Shown here one piece after another: positions 35,369-43,358 of a stretch of 64,000 nucleotides of DNA (position 1 is the stretch's first letter; every line of letters begins with the position of its first letter). The stretch comes from DATLZU01 sp051293835 (GTDB lineage Bacteria; Nitrospirota; Nitrospiria; Nitrospirales; Nitrospiraceae): positions 1 through 64,000 of the forward strand of contig JBPKMA010000013.1 in assembly GCA_051293835.1 (NCBI GenBank), in the 5' to 3' direction. Made by a program: the position numbers and the translations under genes. Under the pieces are notes generated by a model, which saw nothing but the letters and a program-made list of their open reading frames with translations, ran no database searches and was not told the DNA's origin.

Positions 35369-36334
35369 ATGAACAGGGATGATCCCGGCGGGTGGGCGAG
35401 GGCCAATCGAGTCGTGAACATGCTCCTGACCGTCGGTGCCGCGCTGGCTCTGGCAAATATTGCCTGGGGCCTCGACACGCAGGACATCACGGTCGAATGG
35501 ACGCCGGAGGGCAAGCAGCTCGCGCTCAAGCGGGTGGCGACATGGCCGGTAAAAGAGGAAATGGTATTAGTGCCGGCCGGAGAATTTCTCATGGGTAGCG
35601 ACAAGCGCATCGACCGCAACGCCTATCGCGCCGAGTTGCCGCAACGCCGGGTGTACCTCGACGCCTTCGAGATCGACAAATACGAGGTCACGAATCTTCA
35701 GTATTTGAAATTCGTGCTGGCCACCGGGCGCAATCCGCAAATCGACTGGCGGTACGACGGCGGCAACTTTCAGGAAAGCATGGCTTACCATCCGGTGATG
35801 CACGTCACCTGGTACGACGCGGACGCTTATTGTCGGTGGGCCGGCAAGCGATTGCCGACCGAGGCTGAGTGGGAGAAGGCTGCGCGCGGGGAGGACGGGC
35901 GGATTTATCCCTGGGGCAACCAGCCGGCGGGATTGAGCCGCGCGAACTTCGGCCGAACGGGCCTCTCCGGACCCGTGCGAGACCGACCAGAGCGGCTCCT
36001 GCTGTACCCACCCATCATCGCGGTGGACAAGTACGAGAATGCGGTGAGTCCGTACGGCGTGCATCAGATGATCGGCAATGTGGCGGAGTGGGTGGCGGAT
36101 TGGTACGACAAGGATTATTACGCCGTCGCGCCGGATCGGAACCCGAAAGGTCCGGAGCACGGGACCCAAAAGGCCTTCCGTGGCGGCGGCTGGATCGACA
36201 GCACCACGACCGTGCGGGCGGCGATGCGCAACGGCGCCGACCCGAACACGAAGATGAATTGGCTGGGTTTCCGCTGCGCACGGGATGTGGCGCCGAAAGC
36301 CAGGCCGGTGGCGACAGAAGGGAGCGCGCGGTAG
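35369..36334 (+). CDS. Exported SUMF1/FGE-fold protein 2 (NirV-like)
   Basis: 321 residues, paralogue of the preceding gene. Signal peptide ends near ANIAWG. Fold marks are MVLVPAGEFLMGSD, DKYEVTNLQYLKF, WAGKRLPTEAEWEKAARG, YPWGNQP, GNVAEWVADWYD and FRGGGWID. It also lacks the FGE cysteine pair. AAGGAGG precedes the ATG. Two diverged SUMF1 proteins in tandem may form a heterodimer bound to the multicopper oxidase (inference). Confidence 0.78.
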   Translation: MNRDDPGGWARANRVVNMLLTVGAALALANIAWGLDTQDITVEWTPEGKQLALKRVATWPVKEEMVLVPAGEFLMGSDKRIDRNAYRAELPQRRVYLDAFEIDKYEVTNLQYLKFVLATGRNPQIDWRYDGGNFQESMAYHPVMHVTWYDADAYCRWAGKRLPTEAEWEKAARGEDGRIYPWGNQPAGLSRANFGRTGLSGPVRDRPERLLLYPPIIAVDKYENAVSPYGVHQMIGNVAEWVADWYDKDYYAVAPDRNPKGPEHGTQKAFRGGGWIDSTTTVRAAMRNGADPNTKMNWLGFRCARDVAPKARPVATEGSAR

Positions 36335-36345
36335 CCGAGAACGAA

Positions 36346-36381
36346 CCGCTCGGAAAAGAGATCAGCTCTCTTCGTGAGCGG
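36346..36381. terminator. Nested stem-loop after the second SUMF1-fold gene
   Basis: Outer arms CCGCTC (36346-36351) and GAGCGG (36376-36381) enclose inner arms AAGAGA (36356-36361) and TCTCTT (36367-36372). It starts 12 nt after the stop. There is no T-run. It is a likely end or attenuation point of the cupredoxin-SUMF1 transcript. Confidence 0.4.
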
Positions 36382-36456
36382 CGATGTGCTGTTCGCTGAC
36401 GACTGGGTCATCCGGTCATAGGGCATGGTCAAGCAATCGCTCATCGGGAGGCCACG

Positions 36457-37203
36457 ATGAAGGCGCTCGCTCTAGATGTCGAGTCGAGTCTTAAACGGGC
36501 GATCGAGGCGGTGGATCTGGAGCCGGCCCATAACGCCTATTGGTTGCAGAACGAGTTCCTGCTGCTCGAACACTTCCTGCCGGCGGATCTGGTCGAGGTG
36601 TTGATTGCGGAAGCGAACGATCTCCGTTCCGCTATCCACCGCAATTATGTTCCCGGGCATAAGAAGGGGGGCAGCGTCAGCTTCTATGCGATCCGGGACA
36701 AGGCGCCGGTCATGCTTACGCTGTACCAATCGCCGGCGTTGCGCTTATTTTTGAGCGGTCTGACCGAATCGCGTCTGTTGCTCTGTCCGGAAGACGATCC
36801 CCATTCCTGCGCCCTCTATTTCTATACCGAGCCGGGCGATCATATCGGTTTCCACTACGACACCTCCTATTACAAGGGAAAACGCTACACGGTCTTGATC
36901 GGACTGGTGGAGCGGTCAGCACACTGCCGACTGGTCGCAAGGCTCTATCAGAATCAGCCGGAGCGGGAAATCCGAGAAATGCGGATTGCCATGGAGCCAG
37001 GAACCGCGGTGATCTTCAACGGCGACAAGTTGTGGCACGCGGTGACGCCGTTGGGCAAGGGAGAGGAGCGCATCATCCTCACCCTGCAATACGTCACGAA
37101 TCAGGAGATGGGGCCCTTCAAACGGATGTTCTCCAACTTGAAAGACGCCTTCGCCTATTTCGGACCGGCGGTGCTGATGCGGAGCAAACCAGCGAAACAG
37201 TGA
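36457..37203 (+). CDS. 2-oxoglutarate/Fe(II)-dependent oxygenase-like protein
   Basis: 248 residues, cytoplasmic. A double-stranded beta-helix oxygenase is indicated by His133-x-Asp135 (FHYDTSYY), distal His194 (LWHAVTP) and Arg205 (EERIILT), which bind Fe(II) and 2-oxoglutarate. The substrate is unknown. GGGAGG precedes the ATG. It follows the SUMF1-fold genes by 120 bp and a hairpin, and precedes a Cys-rich protein, so it may modify a partner protein or small molecule of the same system. Confidence 0.75.
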   Translation: MKALALDVESSLKRAIEAVDLEPAHNAYWLQNEFLLLEHFLPADLVEVLIAEANDLRSAIHRNYVPGHKKGGSVSFYAIRDKAPVMLTLYQSPALRLFLSGLTESRLLLCPEDDPHSCALYFYTEPGDHIGFHYDTSYYKGKRYTVLIGLVERSAHCRLVARLYQNQPEREIREMRIAMEPGTAVIFNGDKLWHAVTPLGKGEERIILTLQYVTNQEMGPFKRMFSNLKDAFAYFGPAVLMRSKPAKQ

Positions 37204-37241
37204 CATGATCGTTGCCACGATGCGGAGAGCAGCTATTGGTC

Positions 37242-37754
37242 ATGGAACGGCAAGTTATTTCGCTGACCGTCAGGATTCCGGAAACCGAGGCGGCGGTGCT
37301 CTCCGCGGCCATTCCCTTGGCCCATTTGGCGCCTCGTTATCAGCTCATCGAAGCGGAGGGAGTCCCTCGTGCGCACCTGGCGCACTTTCCAGATCTGCCT
37401 GCAGAGATCTATCAGGCCGCCAGGCTGATCGGCGAAGCGCTCAACCTCCCGCAGGTCAGTGTGACGGTCAATTCGCGATCCGTTGTAAATCTGTCCAAGT
37501 TCTTAAGCGTGCTGCTGTGTTACGCGGAAAGTCTCGGAGAGCAGGACAAGGAGGCCTATTGTTCCCGGCAGGCGGATCGGATCGGTGAAGCGGCGGGCTG
37601 TCCCGTGTGGACCTGCCATGCGCGCTGTCCATTCATGTGCGCGCGGTGTCTGCAATTGGTCCGCAATGCCGGCGCGCCGCCAGTCGAGGAACAACTCAGG
37701 GCGATCGCGGTGCTGGCTGAGGTGGATTGGTGTCCGAATCTCAAAATAGCATAA
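37242..37754 (+). CDS. Cys-rich protein of unknown function
   Basis: 170 residues. The N-terminal half looks like a soluble alpha/beta domain (QVISLTVRIPETEAAV). The C-terminal half carries a C-x4-C-x3-C-x3-C-x2-C cluster (CPVWTCHARCPFMCARC) plus a later Cys (DWCPN), enough to bind one or two metal centres. No family recognised. ATG 37242 is used. An in-frame ATG-like start at 37212 is possible. The position after the oxygenase suggests the same transcript. Confidence 0.6.
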   Translation: MERQVISLTVRIPETEAAVLSAAIPLAHLAPRYQLIEAEGVPRAHLAHFPDLPAEIYQAARLIGEALNLPQVSVTVNSRSVVNLSKFLSVLLCYAESLGEQDKEAYCSRQADRIGEAAGCPVWTCHARCPFMCARCLQLVRNAGAPPVEEQLRAIAVLAEVDWCPNLKIA

Positions 37755-37811
37755 CTGACAGCGGCTCGGGGCCGGCCGGGCAATCATGCATCACACAAGA
37801 GGAGGTCACGC

Positions 37812-38516
37812 ATGATCGACGGCAGGCTCAAGGGACTATTATTCAAATCTGTTAGGGTGGTTCTCACGGCTCTGGGTATCGCCCTCACGACGCTTCCGCT
37901 GGCGTGGGCGGAAGAAACCGGCAACATGGTGGTCTTCAAGGGCGGGTTCATGCGGCTTAATAGCGACCGGGGCGGGGAAATTTTTACCGATACTCAAAAT
38001 GCTCTGGGGGTTGGGCGGAACGACAATGCCCACGGCTGGTATGTGGGCGCCTGGTTGGACCACGTCCTCACGAAGGACACGTGGGGGATGATGAGTGGCG
38101 TCTGGGCCCTTGGGGAAATCGGGGTACAGTTCAACCGACTGGCGTCGAAGACGGTGACCAGTGCAGTGCCAACCGTCACCGCGCTGGCGGGGACCCCGCT
38201 CGGAGGCGGCACTACCCCCGCCAAGACGCAGCTCACGATGGTCACCATCGACATCGCTCCGAAGCTCAAGTTCATGGAAGGGAGTAATTTCCGGCCCTGG
38301 ATTATTCCGGTGGGACTCGACATCCATGTCATCAGCCCGCCCTCCAACCAAACTGAGTACCTCGATGTGGGTGTCCAGTTCGGAGCCGGCTTCGAATACC
38401 GCGTCTGGAAGGCCTTTCATCTCGGCGCCGATGTCCGCTATCACCTGGCGGCCAACATGACCAATACCGAGAACAGCTATTTCCAAGTCGGACCCTATGT
38501 CGGGATTGCGTTCTGA
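37812..38516 (+). CDS. Outer-membrane beta-barrel protein
   Basis: 234 residues. Signal peptide (about 1-32, ending AWA), then amphipathic beta strands typical of eight-strand barrels (GNMVVFKGGFMRL, WYVGAWLDHVL, LGADVRYHLAANM) and a C-terminal Phe (FQVGPYVGIAF) as recognised by the BAM machinery. The function is not set by sequence. AAGAGGAGG precedes the ATG. It may bring the envelope system's substrate to the periplasm (inference). Confidence 0.75.
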   Translation: MIDGRLKGLLFKSVRVVLTALGIALTTLPLAWAEETGNMVVFKGGFMRLNSDRGGEIFTDTQNALGVGRNDNAHGWYVGAWLDHVLTKDTWGMMSGVWALGEIGVQFNRLASKTVTSAVPTVTALAGTPLGGGTTPAKTQLTMVTIDIAPKLKFMEGSNFRPWIIPVGLDIHVISPPSNQTEYLDVGVQFGAGFEYRVWKAFHLGADVRYHLAANMTNTENSYFQVGPYVGIAF

Positions 38517-38526
38517 TGAATCAGTC

Positions 38527-38561
38527 GCGAATAGCTGGTAGTAAGTAGCGGATAGCTGCGG
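38527..38561. repeat. Paired copies of a dispersed AATAGC-type repeat
   Basis: GCGAATAGCTGG (38527-38538) and GTAGCGGATAGCTGCGG (38545-38561) are two imperfect copies of a short repeat that recurs in intergenic gaps of this window, for example near 4757, 6940, 17408, 27016, 42640 and 59391. Confidence 0.6.
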
Positions 38562-38643
38562 ATTCGAACAGTTAAGGCCCTGTCATGTCCAACACCTGCC
38601 GGCCGATTGCGACCAGCTTGCTGATGGAAGAGAGGAATGAGCG

Positions 38644-38748
38644 GTGCCCAGCTTAGCGGACAAGGTGGGGCTGTTCTTCCTGTTACCTTGTCCGTCCCCG
38701 TCGGTCGGACTGGCGAGGAGCTTCTGCGGCTGCTATCTGTTCGCGTAA
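38644..38748 (+). CDS. 34-residue reading frame directly upstream of the radical SAM gene
   Basis: GTG 38644 to TAA 38748 encodes a 34-residue peptide with a hydrophobic core (LFFLLPCP) and a Cys-rich end (SFCGCYLFA). GAGAGG lies 8 nt upstream, and the radical SAM ATG starts 3 nt after the stop, as expected for translational coupling. Possible readings: a leader peptide, a modified-peptide precursor, or chance. A longer overlapping frame in another phase (38637-38861) is less likely. Confidence 0.35.
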   Translation: MPSLADKVGLFFLLPCPSPSVGLARSFCGCYLFA

Positions 38749-38751
38749 GCC

Positions 38752-39861
38752 ATGATGCGTCCTCACCCACCGCGTCTGGTCTACTGGGAGCTCACCAAGC
38801 GCTGCAATCTGTGCTGCGCCCACTGCCGGGCGATGCCGGAGGCGGACACCGATCCGCGTGAATTGAACACGCCGGAGGGCTTCCGGCTGATCGATGAACT
38901 TGCGTGGATCGGCCGGCCTCTGCTGGTGCTCACCGGCGGGGAGCCGCTTCTACGGGATGACCTCTTTGTCTTGGCCGGCTATGCCCGGCGTCGCAGCGTG
39001 CCCTTGGCCCTCGCCACGAACGGCACCTTGGTCTCCCGCGCGATGGCCAAGCGGATTGTCGCGGCAGGCTTCAGGCGGGTGTCGATCAGCCTCGACGGGC
39101 CTAATGCGGAGACACACGACGCCTTCCGCCGCGTGGCCGGTGCCTTTGATGCGGCGGTGGATGGATTCATCCATCTCAAGGAACTCGGGATGTCCCTGCA
39201 GGTCAACACCACCGTGACGTACCATAACCGAGACCAGTTGGAAGCGATCTATGAGCTGGTCCGCAAGCTCGGCGCTGATGCCTGGCACCTGTTCTTGCTG
39301 GTCCCCGTCGGCTGCGGGCTGGAGATCGATGCATCCCTGCAACTGACTCCACGCGACTATGAGGCAGTGTTGTGGTGGATCGACGAGGTGGCCGAACGGG
39401 AGACTATGGAGATCCGCGCCACCTGTGCGCCGCATATCCAGCGCATCCGCCTCCAACGGCAGGCGCTCGCGGCGCGGCATTCGTCGCTCGTGAAACGTGA
39501 AGCGGCTGACACAGAAGCCCGAGAGACGTGTCACGAAGCGCGGGTGACGAACCAGACCCGCCGCGGCTGTCTGGCCGGCAGCCGGATCTGCTTCGTCTCA
39601 CATCGGGGCGAGGTGTTGCCGTGCGGCTACCTCCCGCTTCAGGCTGGCGATCTGCGGCGACAGAGCTTTGCCCAAGTCTGGGCTGATTCGCCGGTGTTCG
39701 CCGAGCTCCGGGATCCTGAACGCCTCATGGGGAAGTGCGGGCAGTGCGAATACCGGATCGTCTGCGGTGGCTGTCGCGCCCGCGCGTTCGGCCGGACCGG
39801 CCACTACCTGGGCGAAGAGCCGGCCTGCCTCTATCTCCCCCAGCCGACGCTCACCGGATAA
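38752..39861 (+). CDS. Radical SAM/SPASM enzyme, AhbD/NirJ-like
   Basis: 369 residues. The radical SAM cluster motif is C18-x3-C22-x2-C25 (RCNLCCAHC), followed by LTGGEPLLRDD and SISLDGPNAETHDAF. A SPASM-type C-terminus binds auxiliary clusters (GCLAGSRICFVSHRGEVLPC, then CGQCEYRIVCGGCRARAFG). The block LVPVGCG and the Cys layout match AhbD (haem b synthase) and NirJ (haem d1) better than PqqE. It probably acts on a tetrapyrrole side chain, but a peptide substrate is not excluded given the small frame just before it. Confidence 0.78.
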   Translation: MMRPHPPRLVYWELTKRCNLCCAHCRAMPEADTDPRELNTPEGFRLIDELAWIGRPLLVLTGGEPLLRDDLFVLAGYARRRSVPLALATNGTLVSRAMAKRIVAAGFRRVSISLDGPNAETHDAFRRVAGAFDAAVDGFIHLKELGMSLQVNTTVTYHNRDQLEAIYELVRKLGADAWHLFLLVPVGCGLEIDASLQLTPRDYEAVLWWIDEVAERETMEIRATCAPHIQRIRLQRQALAARHSSLVKREAADTEARETCHEARVTNQTRRGCLAGSRICFVSHRGEVLPCGYLPLQAGDLRRQSFAQVWADSPVFAELRDPERLMGKCGQCEYRIVCGGCRARAFGRTGHYLGEEPACLYLPQPTLTG

Positions 39862-39889
39862 AGGGAAGCGGCGCAAGCGCCATGACCCG

Positions 39890-41554
39890 ATGGGACCAGT
39901 CCCCATGCGGTTGGCCTCCTATTTGTTCACCAGGCTGTATGAGCTTGGCGCGGCTCATGCTTTCGGGATTCCCGGTGACCTCATCCTGCCAGTGTACACC
40001 GAGATAGAGCACAGTCCGATCCGACCGATCCTGACCACCCACGAACCCTCCGCCGGATTTGCGGCCGATGCCTATGCCCGTCTCAAAGGGATAGGGCTGG
40101 CCATCGGCACCTACGGGGCCGGCGCCCTCAACATGGTGAATGCCGTCGCCCAGGCCTATGCCGAGAAATCGCCGATGGTGGTCCTGAGCGGGGCGCCTGC
40201 TCTGGCCGGTCGGAGGCCGGAACTGTTGATCCACCATAAGGTCAGGACCTTCGAGACCCAGCGGCGCATCTACGAACAGCTCACCGCGGCTGCGGTCGCC
40301 CTGGAGGACCCGGCGAGGGCGTCCGCCGACATTGACCGCGTCATCGACGCGGTGCGCCGGGAGAAGCGGCCCGGGTATGTGGAGATCCCCTGCGATCTGG
40401 TCGGCGTCGATGTCGGCGAGCCGAGCGCGGCCGCTGGTCCGGTCCGAGAACGGGACGAGGCAGCGTTGGCCGAAGCGATGCAGGAGATCACGACCTGCTT
40501 GAACCGCAGCCGCCACCCGGTCATCCTCGCCGGGGTCGAGATTATGCGATTGGGACTCCGAGATCGCCTGATCCAACTCGCCGAGCGGTACGGGCTCCCT
40601 GTCTCGACCTCCTTTATGGGCAAAGCCGTCTTCCCGGAACACCATTCGCAGTTCATCGGAACATATATGGGCGCGGCTGGCCATCCTTATTCGCGTCGGA
40701 TGGTCGAAGAGGCCGATTGCCTCCTGATGTTAGGCGCCTGGCTCACCGATACCGAGACCGGCTTGTTCACGAGCGCGATCAAGCGGGAAGCCGTGATTCA
40801 AATCCTGGCCAATGACACCGTGATCAGCCATCATCGCTATGAGGGGGTCGGATTGGTCGACGTGATGACATCGCTGCTTGCGGGAAGAGCGATCGTGCCG
40901 CGGACGTTCAAGAACGAGTATGTGCCCGAGAGGCCGAGCTCGCGCGGAGGCTCGCTGATCGACGACGTCTTTACGGAATTGAGCCGTCTGGACGATCGGC
41001 GCTATGTGTTCACGACCGATGCAGGCGATTGTTTGTTCGGCTCGGTGGAACTCAACGCGGAGCTCATCCTGAATCCGGGCTACTATGCCAGCATGGGCTT
41101 CGGCGTGCCGGCTGCGTTGGGTGCTGGTTTGGCCCTGCCTGACCGCCGGCCGATTGCTCTGGTGGGCGACGGTGGATTCCAGATGACCGGTATGGAGATC
41201 GCCACGTTGGTGCGATACGGGGTGCATGCCGTGGTGATCGTGCTCAATAACCGGGGGTATCGCAGCCTGGAAGCCTTAGGCGCTCCGCCGACCGTGTGCG
41301 AGATTCCCTCGTGGGACTATGTGGCGGTCGCCGAAGCGCTGGGCGCGATCGGCGTGCGCGTGAGCACGCGGACGGGGTTTCGAAGCGCGCTCCATGCCGC
41401 CTGTGAGAGGTCGGGCGTGACGCTCATTGACATCCTGGTCGATCCCGCTGATTGTTCGTCCACACTCGATCGCCTTCGGGCGGCGATCCGCTCGCGGCGC
41501 GCGACCGACGACGCTATGAGGCACGGTTCAGAATCCACCTGGTCTGGTCGGTAG
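39890..41554 (+). CDS. ThDP-dependent 2-oxoacid decarboxylase (indolepyruvate/pyruvate decarboxylase type)
   Basis: 554 residues. Catalytic Glu52 lies in LTTHEPSAGFAADAYAR, and the ThDP/Mg site is VGDGGFQMTGMEIATL with the NN pair in VIVLNNRGYRS. The domain order PYR, central, PP is complete. It would decarboxylate an aromatic or aliphatic 2-oxoacid to an aldehyde. An ATG 15 nt downstream is also possible. The much longer frame from 39668 overlaps the radical SAM gene and is rejected. The gene follows that gene by 28 bp. Confidence 0.8.
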   Translation: MGPVPMRLASYLFTRLYELGAAHAFGIPGDLILPVYTEIEHSPIRPILTTHEPSAGFAADAYARLKGIGLAIGTYGAGALNMVNAVAQAYAEKSPMVVLSGAPALAGRRPELLIHHKVRTFETQRRIYEQLTAAAVALEDPARASADIDRVIDAVRREKRPGYVEIPCDLVGVDVGEPSAAAGPVRERDEAALAEAMQEITTCLNRSRHPVILAGVEIMRLGLRDRLIQLAERYGLPVSTSFMGKAVFPEHHSQFIGTYMGAAGHPYSRRMVEEADCLLMLGAWLTDTETGLFTSAIKREAVIQILANDTVISHHRYEGVGLVDVMTSLLAGRAIVPRTFKNEYVPERPSSRGGSLIDDVFTELSRLDDRRYVFTTDAGDCLFGSVELNAELILNPGYYASMGFGVPAALGAGLALPDRRPIALVGDGGFQMTGMEIATLVRYGVHAVVIVLNNRGYRSLEALGAPPTVCEIPSWDYVAVAEALGAIGVRVSTRTGFRSALHAACERSGVTLIDILVDPADCSSTLDRLRAAIRSRRATDDAMRHGSESTWSGR

Positions 41555-41568
41555 GAAACGGCTGTGTG

Positions 41569-42042
41569 ATGGTGTTGGTGATCTGGCTGCATCTGCTCGC
41601 GGCGGTCAGTTGGATCGGCGGGATGGTGTTCCTTTCCCTTGTGCTGGTGCCGGCGCTCAGGCGTGAAGGCATGTCATCTCAGCGGGCGGCGCTGTTCCGG
41701 GTCATCGCCTTGAGGTTTCGGGCTGTCGTGTGGTTTTCCGTCGCAGTTCTGGTCATCACCGGCCCTATACTGCTGGCGCATCGCAGCCTGTCGTTGCTCG
41801 AGCCGAGTCGGTGGCCCGCCGTGTTGACGGCCAAATTATCCCTTGTCCTGCTCCTCCTCGCGCTGACCAGCGTCCACGATTTCGCGGTTGGGCCCCGCGT
41901 CAGTCGCATTCAGCCGCTTCCGGAATCCGATCGAACGCAAATTGACCGTCTTCTGATCACCTGGTCTCCCTGGCTGGCCCGCTTTTCGCTCGTGCTGGCG
42001 CTCGTCATCTTGTTCCTCGCCGTGGCATTGGTGCGAACGTAA
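41569..42042 (+). CDS. CopD-like/DUF4149-type membrane protein
   Basis: 157 residues with four membrane helices. His11 (WLHLLAAVSWIGGMVF) and later membrane residues resemble the copper-resistance CopD family core. A role in copper or haem handling at the inner membrane is likely, which would suit the copper proteins upstream. ATG 41569 lies 14 nt after the decarboxylase stop with AGGAAA upstream. Confidence 0.65.
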   Translation: MVLVIWLHLLAAVSWIGGMVFLSLVLVPALRREGMSSQRAALFRVIALRFRAVVWFSVAVLVITGPILLAHRSLSLLEPSRWPAVLTAKLSLVLLLLALTSVHDFAVGPRVSRIQPLPESDRTQIDRLLITWSPWLARFSLVLALVILFLAVALVRT

Positions 42043-42098
42043 GCACAGGGTAACGGAGGGCTTGAACCGCGACCCTAAGCCGGGTAGTCTGCTGATCC

Positions 42099-42704
42099 AT
42101 GTCCAACGGAAGTGTGCGCAAAGACCGGATTGCCGGTTTCCTCGCCGAAGACCATGCGCGGCTGGACGATCTGCTCCGCGCCGCCACAGCCGACCCAAGC
42201 CATGTCGATCATGAGGCCTATGATCGATTCCGTTCCGGGCTGCTTCGTCATATCGGGATGGAGGAAAAAATTCTCTTGCCGGCCATCCAGCGGCTGTGCG
42301 GAGGCGCGCCGCTGCCGATCGCCGCCCAACTGCGGCTCGACCACGGGGCGCTCGCGTCCCTGCTCATGCCCACGCCGACGCTGGCGGTGTTGGCAGCGAT
42401 CCGCGCCGTTCTGGCCGCTCACAATCAGCGTGAAGAGGGAGCCGGAGGTCTGTACGAAATGTGCCAGGAACTGGCCGGCGCGGAGGCCGGTGCGATCCTC
42501 GCCCGCCTGCGCGAGGCGCCAGCGGTGGCGGTCATGCCGCATTCCGACAGCCCCGCGGTGATGATGACGGTCCGAAACGCCTGTGCGCGGGCGGGGTACG
42601 CGTTCGGCGATCCGTCACACTCGAGCGAGCAGCTTACCGCGAATAGCTCAGAGCTATTTGCTGTTCGCCATTCGCGCTTGTCTAGAGAGGGAAGCCGTCG
42701 ATGA
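42099..42704 (+). CDS. Hemerythrin/HHE-domain protein
   Basis: 201 residues. Helices carry the di-iron ligand set of the HHE family: EDHARLDDLL, LLRHIGMEEKILLPAI, LRLDHGALASLL and LAAHNQREE. It would bind O2 or NO, or serve as a di-iron stress sensor in the cytoplasm. The C-terminal 40 residues run through a copy of the dispersed repeat (42639-42661) and look non-native, so the original stop may have been shifted by the insertion. The next gene overlaps it by ATGA. Confidence 0.72.
   Translation: MSNGSVRKDRIAGFLAEDHARLDDLLRAATADPSHVDHEAYDRFRSGLLRHIGMEEKILLPAIQRLCGGAPLPIAAQLRLDHGALASLLMPTPTLAVLAAIRAVLAAHNQREEGAGGLYEMCQELAGAEAGAILARLREAPAVAVMPHSDSPAVMMTVRNACARAGYAFGDPSHSSEQLTANSSELFAVRHSRLSREGSRR
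42639..42661. repeat. Palindromic copy of the AATAGC repeat inside a gene end
   Basis: GCGAATAGCTC (42639-42649) pairs with GAGCTATTTGC (42651-42661) with one G-T pair. It is the most symmetrical copy of the dispersed repeat and lies within the hemerythrin frame, adding codons such as LTANSSELFAV. Confidence 0.6.
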
Positions 42705-43057
42705 TCCGAGTTGAACGGGTGTATGACCTCAAACAGCGCGGCGCAGGCGCCTATTTTCTCGTGGACCGGCTTTGGCCGCGCGGCGTGAGAAAGGAAGCCC
42801 TGCCCCTCGACGGCTGGCTCAAGGATGTGGCGCCCAGCGACAAGCTCCGCACCTGGTTCGCGCACGATCCCAAGAAATGGGCCGAATTTCAACGCCGCTA
42901 TTTCGCGGAACTGGACCGCAACCCCGAGGCCTGGCGTCCACTGCTGGAGGCGGCGCGGTCTGGCACGGTGACGCTGCTATTTGGCGCCAAGGATGTTGAA
43001 CGCAACAACGCAGTGGCGCTGAAGTCCTATCTGGACGCAAAGCTGCGGGAGGCATGA
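42701..43057 (+). CDS. DUF488 family protein
   Basis: 118 residues of the DUF488 family: N-terminal RVYDLKQRGAGAYFLVDRLWPRG, then WFAHDPKKWAEFQRRYFAEL and LLFGAKDVERNNAVALKSYL. The fold is a small alpha/beta domain of unsettled function. It overlaps the hemerythrin-like gene by 4 bp, so they are co-expressed. The start is secure because family similarity begins at the ATG. Confidence 0.82.
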   Translation: MIRVERVYDLKQRGAGAYFLVDRLWPRGVRKEALPLDGWLKDVAPSDKLRTWFAHDPKKWAEFQRRYFAELDRNPEAWRPLLEAARSGTVTLLFGAKDVERNNAVALKSYLDAKLREA

Positions 43058-43169
43058 AATCCGCCGCTTTCGACTCTCCTCAATCCTGTCGCCTTCCGCT
43101 ACAGCCAGGCGGTGTGGTGAAGACTTGCTCTGCCCGACGGAAAATGAGTGGGCCCTGCCTCGCACACCC

Positions 43170-43329
43170 AGTGGAAGGTGCTCGCCTTCCTAAGGGTCAA
43201 ACTGCCTAAGGTGGAGCAAGCGACACGGGCCGGCAAGGTGCTCGAAGCCCAGGTCCAAGCGGCCCACACCTCCGCCCTCTCACGCTCGAAGACGTGTTCG
43301 TCTACCGGGAGATGGCGCTGGGACGGTAG
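43170..43329 (+). pseudogene. 3' remnant of an ABC transporter ATPase
   Basis: Only the C-terminal tail can be read. A segment VEQATRAGKVLEAQVQAA is followed, after a frame change, by LTLEDVFVYREMALGR and the stop at 43327-43329, the usual end of ABC-2 exporter ATPases. The nucleotide-binding motifs are missing, so the gene is mostly deleted. It precedes two broken ABC-2 permease genes. Confidence 0.6.
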
Positions 43330-43358
43330 GAGCGGGCAACCGACGATGGAGCGGCCGC

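Noticed and set aside
34280..36334. Formylglycine-generating enzymes for sulfatases
   Set aside because: The required active-site cysteines are missing and no sulfatase gene is nearby.
38752..39861. PqqE or mycofactocin-type peptide maturase
   Set aside because: The SPASM region and the LVPVGCG block fit AhbD/NirJ better, and no PqqA-, PqqD- or MftA-like gene was found.
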